NCBI GenBank assembly: GCA_025057895.1
Contig: JANXEF010000002.1
Span: forward strand, 62,001 to 126,000
Origin: Archaeoglobaceae archaeon
GTDB lineage: Archaea; Halobacteriota; Archaeoglobi; Archaeoglobales; Archaeoglobaceae
Length of the DNA stretch: 64,000 nt
Reading direction: 5' to 3'
The notes beneath the pieces were generated by a model that saw nothing but the letters and a program-made list of their open reading frames with translations, did not search any database and was not told the origin of the DNA. Of this stretch, positions 46,929-55,880 are shown piece by piece; position 1 is the stretch's first letter, and every line of letters starts with the position of its first letter. The translations under genes and the position numbers were made by a program.

Positions 46929-48266
46929 ATGATAAGGGAGCTTGGGAAGTTTGAGAGGGTTGGTGCCCATTCACACATACGTGGACTAGGACTCGATGAA
47001 AATTTCAAAGCTAGAGATGTTTCTGATGGACTTGTGGGGCAGAAAAGAGCAAGAGAGGCTGCAGGAGTAATTGTTAGGCTTATAAAAGATGGTAAAATGG
47101 CAGGAAGAGGAATACTTCTTGCTGGTCCTCCTGGAACTGGAAAAACAGCTATAGCAGTTGCCATAAGCAAAGAACTCGGTAAAGATATCCCATTTGTTCA
47201 TGTCTCTGCTAGTGAATTCTACAGTGCAGAGATGAAAAAAACAGAAGCTCTTATACAAGCGATGAGAAGGGCAATTGGTGTTAGGATTAGGGAGCAGAGG
47301 ACAGTTCTTGAAGGAGAAGTTGTTGGTTTGGATTACAACATGATTCCAAATCCATACAATCCAACGCAAAAGATTCCAGAATCTGCAACACTAACTCTTG
47401 CAACCAAAGATGAAAAGAGGAGTTTTAGCGTTGGTGGTAGAGTTGCACTTCACTTTCTTACTCAAGGTGTTGAAATAGGAGATGTCATACTCGTAGACAA
47501 GGAAACTGGTAGGATTAGCAAGCTTGGAAAAAGTGAAAAAGCGAAAAAGAGTTTTGATATTGGTGAAGAGGAAGTTGTTGCAGTACCTTCGGGAAAAGTA
47601 GAAAAAGAAAGAGAGTTCACATATGTATTGACACTACACGACTTCGATGAAGCTAATGCAAGGCGAGGGAGCATATTCAGCCTTTTTGGTGGGGCGAGTA
47701 GAGAGATAGATAATGAAGTCAGACAGGCAGTGGATGAACAAGTGCGAAGACTAATCGAGGAAGGTAGAGCAGAACTGCTTCCTGGCGTGCTTTTCATAGA
47801 TGAGACACACATGTTAGATATAGAGCTCTTTGCCTTCATGAATAGGGCAATGGAATCGGAGATGGCTCCAATCATAATACTCGCATCTAACAGAGGATTT
47901 TCAAAGATAAGGGGAACAGATGTAATCGCTCCTCACGGAATTCCACTTGATTTGCTTGACAGATTGCTGATAATAACTACCGAACCGTATACTAGAGATG
48001 AGATAAGGGCAATAATAGAGATAAGAGCTGCTGAAATGGGGGTAAAAGTTTCTAAAGAGGCGATTGAAAGACTCACAGAAATTGGAGAAAAGATGAGTCT
48101 GAGATATGCGGTTCAATTACTCGCTCCTGCTAACGAGTTTGCAAAACTTAGAAACTCAGAGAAAATAGAATTGCAAGATGTTGAAAGAGCTTCGAGTATT
48201 TTCAGTGATGTTAGCCAGAGCTCTGTTTATCTCAGAAAATGGGAAGAAAAGATGCTTGGAATGTAA
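46929..48266 (+). CDS. TIP49/RuvB-like AAA+ ATPase
   Basis: The 445-residue product is an archaeal homologue of eukaryotic RuvBL1/2 (TIP49), hexameric AAA+ ATPases in chromatin remodelling and RNP assembly. Walker A is GPPGTGKTAIA, Walker B is LFIDETHML and sensor 1 is ILASNRG. The family-specific insert domain (domain II, about 120-295) with TLTLATKDEK is present. The N-terminal VGAHSHIRGLGLD matches the family. No partner gene of the INO80 or box C/D type is next to it. Confidence 0.95.
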   Translation: MIRELGKFERVGAHSHIRGLGLDENFKARDVSDGLVGQKRAREAAGVIVRLIKDGKMAGRGILLAGPPGTGKTAIAVAISKELGKDIPFVHVSASEFYSAEMKKTEALIQAMRRAIGVRIREQRTVLEGEVVGLDYNMIPNPYNPTQKIPESATLTLATKDEKRSFSVGGRVALHFLTQGVEIGDVILVDKETGRISKLGKSEKAKKSFDIGEEEVVAVPSGKVEKEREFTYVLTLHDFDEANARRGSIFSLFGGASREIDNEVRQAVDEQVRRLIEEGRAELLPGVLFIDETHMLDIELFAFMNRAMESEMAPIIILASNRGFSKIRGTDVIAPHGIPLDLLDRLLIITTEPYTRDEIRAIIEIRAAEMGVKVSKEAIERLTEIGEKMSLRYAVQLLAPANEFAKLRNSEKIELQDVERASSIFSDVSQSSVYLRKWEEKMLGM

Positions 48267-48335
48267 TTTCCTGATAGAGAGAAAAAGCAAAAAGAATAAA
48301 TATTTCTCATCCTCTGGCTGTGAGGAGGTGATTGG

Positions 48336-48527
48336 ATGGCAGTTGTTACGGTTGATCAGGATAAATGCTCTGGATGTGGAGAGTGTATCTCAGTATGTCC
48401 AGCGAGTGTATTTGAACTCAACAATGAAGGAAAAAGTGTAGTAGCTCGCCCAGAGGACTGTCAAGAGTGCTGCGCTTGTGTAGAAGTTTGTCCAGAGTCA
48501 GCAATAACTGTAGATGTATGTAAATAA
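48336..48527 (+). CDS. 2[4Fe-4S] ferredoxin
   Basis: The 63-residue ferredoxin has two cluster motifs: CSGCGECISVCP and CQECCACVEVCP, both CX2CX2CX3CP. It would carry low-potential electrons in the cytoplasm. GAGGTGAT precedes the ATG by five bases. Its last 67 nt are antisense to the end of the NOG1-like gene. Confidence 0.95.
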   Translation: MAVVTVDQDKCSGCGECISVCPASVFELNNEGKSVVARPEDCQECCACVEVCPESAITVDVCK

Positions 48528-49438
48528 CTTTGCTTTGCCATTTTTGTAACTTCTTCCAGAACCTCTTTTATTCCCTCTCCATTTTTTGCAGAAAAAGCTA
48601 ATTTGTCTCTAAAGTTGTGCATGTCAGATTTGCTGTAGACTTCAAGGATTGGTTTTCCAAAACTCTTCTTTATATCTTCGAGTAAAGATAGCTGGGAGCT
48701 CAAAGAATAGCCACAAGTTTCTGTTGGATCTAATATGAAGAGAATTGCATCTGCAGCATTTTTAAGACAAAGAATTGCTTTTCTCTCAAATTTATTCCTC
48801 TTTGCTAATGGACGATCGAGAAGTCCAGGTGTATCGATTATTTGAATTTCTGGGGTGTAACCTATTATTATTTTTTGAGTTGTGAACGGATAATCCGCTA
48901 TTTCTGGTTTTGCAGTTGAAACCAATGCTACAAAACTTGATTTTCCAACATTGGGACTTCCAGCAACAACAACTGTTGGCATTTTTCTAATTGATGGTAT
49001 TTCACGCATTTTCTGCTTAGCTTCATTCAGAAATCTAAGATCATTGTCTATTTCTTCGATGACTGAAGAAATTCTACCACATGCACTTCTAAAAATTGCT
49101 ATTGGGTCCTTACCGTTTCGAATGTTTTCTATACTCTTTGTCACGATTTTTTGGATCATTCTATCTGCCCAGTTGAGCGAAGAAAGGGATTTTTTAAGAT
49201 CTTTTATTCCAACTATGAGATCTATCATTTCTTTGTAGAAGGTTGGCAAAGAATCGTAATTTGGATGAGAAAATATTATCTTATTAAAATAATTTCTAGA
49301 AATGTTAGATATTGTGGATAACTTGTTTATGATCCTCTCATTGGTATTTTTACCACTAACTTTGGAGCTCTTACTAAATATTTTGTCAAGCAGCTCTTCT
49401 GCAGTCATTACTGTGGGTATTTTCCGTAAGTATTGCAT
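48461..49438 (-). CDS. NOG1-family GTPase
   Basis: The 325-residue protein has an N-terminal helical NOG1 domain (about 1-155) and an OBG/NOG-type G domain: G1 GSPNVGKSS, Thr in YPFTTQK, G3 IDTPG and G4 SKSDM. NOG1 proteins bind the large ribosomal subunit during assembly. The C-terminal tail past residue about 300 (YLHTSTVIADSGQ) lacks family similarity and is antisense to the ferredoxin gene, so it may be an extension that arose by loss of a stop. A second start, ATG at residue 11, is possible. Confidence 0.9.
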   Translation of the reverse strand: MQYLRKIPTVMTAEELLDKIFSKSSKVSGKNTNERIINKLSTISNISRNYFNKIIFSHPNYDSLPTFYKEMIDLIVGIKDLKKSLSSLNWADRMIQKIVTKSIENIRNGKDPIAIFRSACGRISSVIEEIDNDLRFLNEAKQKMREIPSIRKMPTVVVAGSPNVGKSSFVALVSTAKPEIADYPFTTQKIIIGYTPEIQIIDTPGLLDRPLAKRNKFERKAILCLKNAADAILFILDPTETCGYSLSSQLSLLEDIKKSFGKPILEVYSKSDMHNFRDKLAFSAKNGEGIKEVLEEVTKMAKQSYLHTSTVIADSGQTSTQAQHS

Positions 49439-50225
49439 GAGTTGAATTGTCCTGAGGTTAAATTATTTTATTATTTTTGTACACACTTTTAAATCATCAG
49501 TGATCTGTTCTAGCAGACATCTAAATAGAGTTCATTAAGAGTAGTTTTTTGAAGGTTATAATTTCTTCGTTATTAAATTCGGTTTAATTTAGATTCGACA
49601 ATCGACTTTAAAAAGCCAGAGTTATGGGGAACGTTTGAGGAATAGTTATAAATCTAGGCTTTAATAGTGACTTTAGATTAATTTGAGATTCTTTGAAAGA
49701 GAAGCCATATGAGCTAAAGGGCTATTTCTGAGTTGACTACTCTCCTTATCTATCTATCAATTTTAATTCCAATTTCTTTTTCAAAAACTCCTTTCAATCC
49801 TGCTATAAAAAATCTCTCACTCATTATCCCCCATCTTGCTCTAATTGCGGAAATCTGGTTCTTAAAAATATAAATCCTTCATTTATGTCTTCTCTTAAGA
49901 ATTTCTCGCGCTCCAGTAGCTCCAGTTAAAGCATAACGGAACTCATTATCTTTTTCGAGTATATATTATTATTTCTTTCACGTAATTGTATATTTTGAAT
50001 AAAAATTATTCCCATAAATTTTTGTAATCTTGTTCTCGTCACTACAAATCTTAAAAAGATTCTAGTTAAATATATTCTTTGCCTAATTTAAAAGTGTAAT
50101 ACTAGAAAGTATTAACCACTAAAAATAAAAAGTTTTAAGTGGAAAACTTTTCTAAATAAATAAAATATAAGATTTAATTTCAAAATTTCCTAAAGATTTA
50201 AAAATTCATCTACCATTTACTACTT
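49439..50225. other. 787-bp stretch without an intact gene
   Basis: AT-rich DNA with no open frame over 60 codons and no rRNA or tRNA. On the minus strand at about 49750-49960 short coding-like pieces can be read, described separately. The last 200 bp, before the UbiA gene, are T/A runs with possible TATA elements. Confidence 0.6.
49750..49960 (-). pseudogene. Possible decayed protein remnant
   Basis: Minus-strand fragments in different frames look protein-like: DNEFRYALTGATGAREIL, then KFLREDINEGFIFLRTRFPQ, then RARWGIMSERFFIAGLKGVF and FEKEIGIKID. Stops and frame changes separate them. I cannot name the family. Confidence 0.3.
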
Positions 50226-50957
50226 ATGATAAGAATGTTAAAAGATCTCTTCATCTCAATGCGTCCTCAACAGTGGTATAAAAATTTCTTAGTCTTTGCG
50301 GCTCTTGTCTTCTCAAAAAATTTGCTCGATTTGGAACTTCTAAAGCTGACAATTTTAGGCTTCATCGCTTTTTGCTTAGCTTCAAGCAGTCAATATATAT
50401 TTAACGATATTCTGGACAGAGAAAAAGACAAAAGACATCCGAAGAAATGTAAAAGACCGATAGCTTCAGGAAAAATAAGCTTGCCAATAGCAATAGCTTT
50501 TTCAGCAATTCTCCTGATTTTTTCAATTCTAATCTCTCTTCTGCTTAACTTTTGGTTTCTCATGGCAATAATCAGCTATCTAATCTTGAATTCTCTTTAT
50601 TCGGCCTTTTTAAAGAATTTAGTTTTGTTCGATGTTTTAACAATCTCTGCCGGCTTTGTAATCCGAGCAATTTCTGGATGCTTCATAATAAATGTCTTAA
50701 TTTCTCCATGGCTAATTCTATGCACATTTCTTTTGGCAATATTCTTGGCTTTGGGAAAAAGGAGGCATGAACTGATTTTACTCGAGGAAAATGCTAAGAA
50801 GCACAGAGAAGTTCTTGGTTTGTATTCAAAGGAAGCAGTTGATCAAATGCTTTCAATCATGACCATGGCGGGTACCAAAAGATGCCTTAGATCAAAATTT
50901 TCGATCGAAATACCTTCTTTAAAAACTATGGCAAGGTTTACTGTGTCCCAATCGTAG
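50226..50957 (+). CDS. UbiA-family prenyltransferase, C-terminus replaced or truncated
   Basis: The first 215 residues match UbiA-type enzymes related to decaprenyl-phosphate phosphoribosyltransferase. They contain MRPQQWYKNFLVFAAL, the metal-binding NDILDREKDKRHPKKCKRP, and several membrane helices. Such enzymes normally run to about 280-300 residues. Here the membrane sequence stops at VDQMLSIMTMAG. The last 28 residues are polar and encoded by DNA that is antisense to a broken glycosyltransferase gene, so the enzyme is probably inactive. Confidence 0.7.
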   Translation: MIRMLKDLFISMRPQQWYKNFLVFAALVFSKNLLDLELLKLTILGFIAFCLASSSQYIFNDILDREKDKRHPKKCKRPIASGKISLPIAIAFSAILLIFSILISLLLNFWFLMAIISYLILNSLYSAFLKNLVLFDVLTISAGFVIRAISGCFIINVLISPWLILCTFLLAIFLALGKRRHELILLEENAKKHREVLGLYSKEAVDQMLSIMTMAGTKRCLRSKFSIEIPSLKTMARFTVSQS

Positions 50958-51097
50958 AAAAAATGTAAGTTAACGAAGTAAGCTATATAAAAACAGGAAA
51001 ATATTATTAAAAGGAACTCAGCCCGAATTTTTCGTAGCTTTTCTCTTTTCTCTATCTCGTTCTTACTTAGTCTTCTTTTAGAAGCTTTTTTCCCCAT
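50843..51097 (-). pseudogene. N-terminal fragment of a membrane glycosyltransferase
   Basis: The minus-strand frame starts at an ATG and encodes a basic N-terminus, one membrane helix (FLLIIFSCFYIAYFVNLHFF) and YDWDTVNLAIVFKEGISIENFD. This resembles the start of archaeal multi-spanning dolichol-sugar glycosyltransferases, in which the acidic loop is followed by HQPHPPG. After FDLRH the similarity ends, where the frame enters the UbiA coding DNA. Only about 72 of several hundred residues remain. Confidence 0.55.
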
Positions 51098-51220
51098 TGC
51101 GCTAATAAAATCATTTATAGAATTTAAAATTTTCTGTCTTTATTTTAGTTTTAAAAGTTGTAAATTACTTTTCTGAGTACCTACGAAAGATATTTATTTC
51201 TTCGTGCTGGAAGAATTTAA

Positions 51221-51904
51221 ATGCGCCAAAGATTTGTGCTCGATACGACTGCGATTACAGATTCTGGACTAAGAGAAAAGGAACATTACACTTCGATATG
51301 TGAATCTGCGAACGAAATTCTCGACTTAATAGCACTTGCGAGGCTAAAGTTAGAGATAAGTTGTTACATTCCTTATCCTTCTGTCTATTCAGAACTAACC
51401 AGTTTCTTAAGAAGAAATGAGTGTAATGAAAACACCTTCATCAAACTGGATACGTGGCTTGTAAAGAAGACACCAAACAGGTATGAAGTAAAGATTCCCG
51501 CTGCCATTTTTTATGAATATATAATATCAGTTAGACAAAAAACCAATCGCGGAAGAAGATTGGCAGAAGATTATATTCTTGAAGCTTCTGCTATTGGAAA
51601 ATCCTCGGAAAAACTAGAAGAAGATACTGGAAATCTGATTTCAAAGTTTAGGGACAAGTTTCGTACCGTTATGAGACAAGGATTGCTTGACAGTGCTCCA
51701 GATCTTGATGTTCTTTTGCTTGCCAAGGAACTCGAGGCAGGAGTCGTTAGTAGTGATATAGGAATAAAGAAGTGGAGTGAGAAACTTGGCTTGAGATTTG
51801 TAGAAGCTTCAAAGTTTCCTAGAATGCTGAAGGAATACCTCATCCTTCTTGGTGTAAAGGAAAAAATAGATGAAGAAAGTATGCCAAGTGGGGAAGTTGA
51901 TTAG
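51221..51904 (+). CDS. HARP-type protein-only RNase P (RNA ligase partner family)
   Basis: The 227-residue PIN-domain protein matches the family once called RNA ligase partner (UPF0278), now known as homologues of Aquifex RNase P, which remove 5' leaders from pre-tRNAs. The first acidic residue is in [11 protein letters not shown], the second acidic cluster is in [20 protein letters not shown] with SSDIGIKKW, and a helical spike region (about 80-150) is present. A TATA-like GATATTTATTTC lies about 26 nt before the ATG, so the transcript is leaderless. Confidence 0.88.
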   Translation: MRQRFVLDTTAITDSGLREKEHYTSICESANEILDLIALARLKLEISCYIPYPSVYSELTSFLRRNECNENTFIKLDTWLVKKTPNRYEVKIPAAIFYEYIISVRQKTNRGRRLAEDYILEASAIGKSSEKLEEDTGNLISKFRDKFRTVMRQGLLDSAPDLDVLLLAKELEAGVVSSDIGIKKWSEKLGLRFVEASKFPRMLKEYLILLGVKEKIDEESMPSGEVD

Positions 51905-51957
51905 ATAAAAAGAAAAAGAATAAAAACTTTCGTCAACACTTCTCCTCGGGTGGTAAG

Positions 51958-52902
51958 ATGTTGAGTGTGAATGAGATTACTGTTGAAATAGTCGAAACGA
52001 TGTTAGACTACGAAGAAGAGCTCAGAATTCAGTCGAAAAAACTTGGAAACAATGCAACAGTTATTGACTGTGGTGTAAATGTTCCTGGTAGCTATGAAGC
52101 TGGAATACTTTATACTCAGATATGCATGGGGGGTCTTGCAGAAGTGAACATAGTTGTTGACACCATAAGGGATGTCCCATTCGCTTTCATAAGTGAGTAC
52201 ACAGACCATCCTGCAGTTGCGTGTCTTGGCAGTCAAAAAGCTGGATGGGCTATAAAGGTTGAGAAATACTTTGCAATGGGTAGCGGTCCTGCGAGAGCTT
52301 TGGCTTTGAAGCCTAAGAAGACTTATGAAAAAATAGGATATGAGGACGATGCAGATGTAGCAGTCATCGCTCTTGAGGCGAATAAATTGCCGGATGAGAA
52401 GGTGATTGAATACATAGCGAAAGAATGTGAAGTTGATGCGGAAGATGTTTATGCAGTTGTTGCTCCAACAGCTTCAATAGTAGGTAGTGTTCAGATATCG
52501 GGAAGAATTGTTGAGACCGCGATTTACAAGATGACAGAAATTGGATATGATCCAAAGCTAATCGTAAGCGGTGCAGGAAGATGTCCAATAGCACCGATTC
52601 TCGAAAACGATTTAAAGGCAATGGGTGCTACGAATGATAGCATGATGTATTACGGCAGTGTCTTTCTAACGGTTAAAAAGTATGATGAAATTCTCAAGAA
52701 TGTACCCAGTAGTACGAGCAAAGATTACGGCAAACCATTCTATGAGATTTTCAAAGCTGCGAACTATGATTTCTACAAGATCGATCCAAATCTCTTTGCA
52801 CCAGCACAGATTGCGGTCAACGATTTATCCACTGGAAAAACATACTTCCACGGCAAATTGAACGCTGATGTCTTATTCAAGTCATATCAGCTCGTTATCT
52901 AA
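51958..52902 (+). CDS. mch: Methenyltetrahydromethanopterin cyclohydrolase
   Basis: Mch interconverts formyl- and methenyl-tetrahydromethanopterin in the archaeal C1 pathway used for CO2 reduction or acetyl oxidation. The 314-residue product shows [36 protein letters not shown] and the C-terminal [29 protein letters not shown] site precedes the ATG. No other pathway gene is adjacent. Its presence supports an archaeon with methanopterin cofactors. Confidence 0.97.
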   Translation: MLSVNEITVEIVETMLDYEEELRIQSKKLGNNATVIDCGVNVPGSYEAGILYTQICMGGLAEVNIVVDTIRDVPFAFISEYTDHPAVACLGSQKAGWAIKVEKYFAMGSGPARALALKPKKTYEKIGYEDDADVAVIALEANKLPDEKVIEYIAKECEVDAEDVYAVVAPTASIVGSVQISGRIVETAIYKMTEIGYDPKLIVSGAGRCPIAPILENDLKAMGATNDSMMYYGSVFLTVKKYDEILKNVPSSTSKDYGKPFYEIFKAANYDFYKIDPNLFAPAQIAVNDLSTGKTYFHGKLNADVLFKSYQLVI

Positions 52903-52923
52903 ATTTTTATATTAATATTTTTG

Positions 52924-53262
52924 TCAAACTCTTATTTCAGCCCATTTATCCACGTTCTCTGCTACTTTTACTCTGACTACGTTAACTCTCCTCTTTTTCA
53001 GCTCTTGAAAAACGTATAGAGCGATGTTTTCCGAAGTAGGATTTTCAAGAAATTCATTTAGCATTGAATGGTCGAATCTCTCCAGAATCTCCTTTAGTAA
53101 CTTTTTTAAATCGAAAAAATCCATTACCATACCGTTTCTCAGTTCTCCTTCAACTTCTACACTAACTTCGAAATTATGTCCATGTACTTTTCCACACTTT
53201 TTATGTCCTGGAATCGAGTGTGCAGCACTGAATTTTTCTCTCACACCAACGACGAACTTCAT
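52924..53262 (-). CDS. queD: QueD/PTPS-family 6-carboxytetrahydropterin synthase
   Basis: This 112-residue PTPS-fold enzyme converts dihydroneopterin triphosphate to 6-carboxytetrahydropterin in 7-deazaguanine synthesis (archaeosine precursor). The zinc histidines are in FSAAHSI and KVHGHNF, the catalytic Cys is in HKKCGKVHG, and DHSMLNE and the PTSENIA motif follow. Its ATG is directly next to the queE stop. It is the last gene of the dapB-moeA-moeA-queE-queD run. Confidence 0.92.
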   Translation of the reverse strand: MKFVVGVREKFSAAHSIPGHKKCGKVHGHNFEVSVEVEGELRNGMVMDFFDLKKLLKEILERFDHSMLNEFLENPTSENIALYVFQELKKRRVNVVRVKVAENVDKWAEIRV

Positions 53263-53940
53263 TCATTTCACCCCTATTAACTTATGGACTTGTGGAATAA
53301 GCCTAACATCGGCGAATTCAAGAATTTCTTTCTGAAGTTTAAAAATATTATCAAGTTCAACTCCAAAAACAGGTTGTAATACGAAGCAACAAACATAATC
53401 CTTAATCTGTAGAGCTGAATTTATGATTTCTTTGTTTTCAAACTCTGAAGGGAGTATTATTTTGCAGAATGTAAGCCTTTTTTTAGTATTTCTCAGTATT
53501 TTAAAGGATTTAAAAGTTCTTTCGATTATATCATCATAATTTTTTATTCTAGCCTCTCTTACTTTCAAATCTCCTGCTACAAAATCGACAAACTTTAGTT
53601 CTTTAGCTTTATCAGGCAAAGTCATATTTGTTTCTAAGTAAAAAGGTTTTGTTTTTCTTAAAGACTTTATGAACTCAGCTTGAAGCATGGGTTCTCCGCC
53701 TGTAAAACTCACAGAGTGAACCTTGCTTGAGTCAATGACTTTTTGCACGTAATCTATTTCGATAGGGTTTTTCAAAAATTTCCGATTAACTTCATCTTTA
53801 CATAAATCAGAATCTTTGATGGTGTCACAGTAGTAACAGTTTAGATTACAACCACAGAATCGAATAAAAAGCTGCAGAACTCCTAAAAGAATACCTTCTC
53901 CTTGAATTGACTCAAATATTTCGCTTATTCTTGCCATCAT
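53263..53940 (-). CDS. queE: 7-carboxy-7-deazaguanine synthase (radical SAM QueE)
   Basis: QueE makes the 7-deazaguanine ring from carboxytetrahydropterin. The 225-residue product has the N-terminal ISEIFESIQGEG, the cluster motif RFCGCNLNCYYCDT (CX3CX2C), and VSFTGGEPMLQ. Length is normal. The adjacent queD supplies its substrate. The start overlaps the end of moeA2 by 4 nt; two tandem ATG codons are possible. Confidence 0.94.
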   Translation of the reverse strand: MMARISEIFESIQGEGILLGVLQLFIRFCGCNLNCYYCDTIKDSDLCKDEVNRKFLKNPIEIDYVQKVIDSSKVHSVSFTGGEPMLQAEFIKSLRKTKPFYLETNMTLPDKAKELKFVDFVAGDLKVREARIKNYDDIIERTFKSFKILRNTKKRLTFCKIILPSEFENKEIINSALQIKDYVCCFVLQPVFGVELDNIFKLQKEILEFADVRLIPQVHKLIGVK

Positions 53941-55880
53941 ATTTCGAGAATTTCTCCAGTCCTTTCATATACCTTCAATCCATCGACTTTTTCAAGCTGA
54001 AGGGCAAACTCCCGGCTATTTAGAACAGCAAGGAATTTTTTCACAACTTCTTTTTCAATTTTGTCTTTAGGAATTAGGAAGTCATATTCTTCATTTCTGA
54101 TTGGAATGAAATCGAGATCATAGAGATTTGCCACACTTTTTATTCCAATTCCAACATCAGCTCTTCCATTTGCTACTGCTACAGCTACTGCGATATGTGT
54201 TTTTGCTTCGACTTCATATCCTTTAATTCTTTTTATAATATCTCTAAAATCAAGCCCAATTTCTTTTGCAAGTTCATTTAAATGTAAATCTAGAAGTTGT
54301 CTTGTTCCTGAGCCTTTGTTCCGGTTTATTAGTCTTATGTCTTCTCTTATCAAGTCTTCAAAGCTTTTTATCTTCTTGGGATTACCTTTGGGTACTATAA
54401 AACCTTGTTCTCTTAAATAGCCTTTTACGAGAACTGCATTTTTAATTTCAAGTTTTTTTATCATTTCTTCATTGTAAACTCCATTTTCGCAAAGAAAATG
54501 TGTTCCAGCCACATCAGCTTCACCCCTTCTAACTGCAAGAATACCACCAATTGAGCCAATGTTTATAATTTTTGCTCTAACTTTCATTATTTTAAGGATT
54601 AGATTTACACCGATGCAGTGGCTTCCGATGAAGACAAATTCTGCAGGATTTATTCCACTGAACAACTTTACTTCTACTTTTTCATTTTCTTCGAGCATTA
54701 GGACTTCTTCAGGGATTTCAACTATGCCGTCACTAAAAGTCAGAGCAGAAATTGCTCCACTATAACTTCCAGTCACAGGATAAGCTGAATAGCCATCCTT
54801 TCCTAAAACGATGTTTACGGGAAGAAATTCTCTTCTTCCAATCTCTGAAAAAACCTTAGTTGCAAGCTTTGCTTCTATTTTTTCACCTTCAACATAAAAA
54901 CCAGCCATTTCCCTTAAGAGTGGAGCAACGAGTATTTCAAAAATGGTCAAAGCTGAAACTGGATAGCCTGGAAGACTGAATATGGGTTTTCTATCATGAA
55001 TTGCGATTATCGTCGGTTTTCCTGGCTTAACAGCAATTCCATGGACTATCACATCTGCAAAATCTTCGAGAACTCTGTACATCCTATCTCCAAAGCCTGC
55101 AGAAGTGCTACCGCTTGTTATAACTATATCCGCAATTTTTAAACCTCGAAGAATAGCTTTGGCGATCTCTTCTTCATCATCTTTGATAATTCCTATTCTT
55201 ATACTAATTCCGCCGTTCTTTTCAACTGCGGAGCAGATAGTGTAGGAGTTCACATCATATATTTTTCCAAGTTCTAGTGGAATTCCTGGTTCTACTAATT
55301 CGTTTCCCGTAGAAATAACTGCGATTCGTGGTCTCCTAAAAACTTTAACCTTTCTAATTCCACATGCAGAGAGAAGTCCTATTTCTCGAGGGCTCAACTT
55401 CGTTCCATTTCTCAGTATCATTTCTCCCACCATTATTTCACTTCCTGCAGACATCAGATTCTCTCCTGGAGCAATTGCTTTAAAGATTTCAACAAAACCA
55501 TCTCTCTCTCTTGTGAATTCGACCATTACGACTGCATTTGCTCCTTTAGGAATTGTTGCCCCAGTAGCGACTTCAAAAGCTTCTCCACTTTTTATTTCGA
55601 ATTCACACCATTCTCCAGCTTCTATTCTTCCTAAAACTCTCAATTTTACAGGATTGTTTTCATCGGCGGTGAAAGTATCTTCTGCTTTAACTGCATAGCC
55701 ATCCATTGTTGCTCTATCGAATGGGGGAACACTAACTGAGGCAAAAACGTCTTCTGCTAGGATTCTATCAGTTGCATTTATTATTTCAATCTCTTCTATT
55801 TCTTTTGGAATTCTACAGTGTTTGAGGAGAAGATTTTTCGCTTCTTCAATCGTGATTATCTCTCTAAAAACTTTTCTCAT
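53937..55880 (-). CDS. moeA: MoeA molybdopterin molybdotransferase fused to a periplasmic-binding-like domain
   Basis: The 647-residue protein has an N-terminal MoeA region (1-400) with PPFDRATMDGYAVKA, ISTGNELVEPG and the molybdopterin-site TSGSTSAGFGDRM and SLPGYPVSALTIF. A C-terminal PBP-like domain (about 430-640; GSHCIGVNLILKIM, NRNKGSGTRQLLDLHLNEL) follows, as in archaeal MoeA/LysR-substrate-binding fusions. It would insert molybdate or tungstate into molybdopterin; the extra domain may bind the oxyanion. It overlaps both neighbours by 4 nt. Confidence 0.92.
   Translation of the reverse strand: MRKVFREIITIEEAKNLLLKHCRIPKEIEEIEIINATDRILAEDVFASVSVPPFDRATMDGYAVKAEDTFTADENNPVKLRVLGRIEAGEWCEFEIKSGEAFEVATGATIPKGANAVVMVEFTRERDGFVEIFKAIAPGENLMSAGSEIMVGEMILRNGTKLSPREIGLLSACGIRKVKVFRRPRIAVISTGNELVEPGIPLELGKIYDVNSYTICSAVEKNGGISIRIGIIKDDEEEIAKAILRGLKIADIVITSGSTSAGFGDRMYRVLEDFADVIVHGIAVKPGKPTIIAIHDRKPIFSLPGYPVSALTIFEILVAPLLREMAGFYVEGEKIEAKLATKVFSEIGRREFLPVNIVLGKDGYSAYPVTGSYSGAISALTFSDGIVEIPEEVLMLEENEKVEVKLFSGINPAEFVFIGSHCIGVNLILKIMKVRAKIINIGSIGGILAVRRGEADVAGTHFLCENGVYNEEMIKKLEIKNAVLVKGYLREQGFIVPKGNPKKIKSFEDLIREDIRLINRNKGSGTRQLLDLHLNELAKEIGLDFRDIIKRIKGYEVEAKTHIAVAVAVANGRADVGIGIKSVANLYDLDFIPIRNEEYDFLIPKDKIEKEVVKKFLAVLNSREFALQLEKVDGLKVYERTGEILEI

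Noticed and set aside
46986-47369. 127-codon minus-strand frame inside the TIP49 gene
   Set aside because: Mirror of the AAA+ coding sequence with no ribosome site or promoter.
48300-48345. Hairpin covering the ferredoxin ribosome site as an RNA switch
   Set aside because: The complementary stretch (ATCCTC against GAGGAGG) is short and needs a bulge; too weak to support.
48178-48441. Plus-strand frame bridging the TIP49 end and the ferredoxin start
   Set aside because: Overlaps both real genes in another frame; the ferredoxin has its own GAGGTGAT site and intact cysteine motifs.
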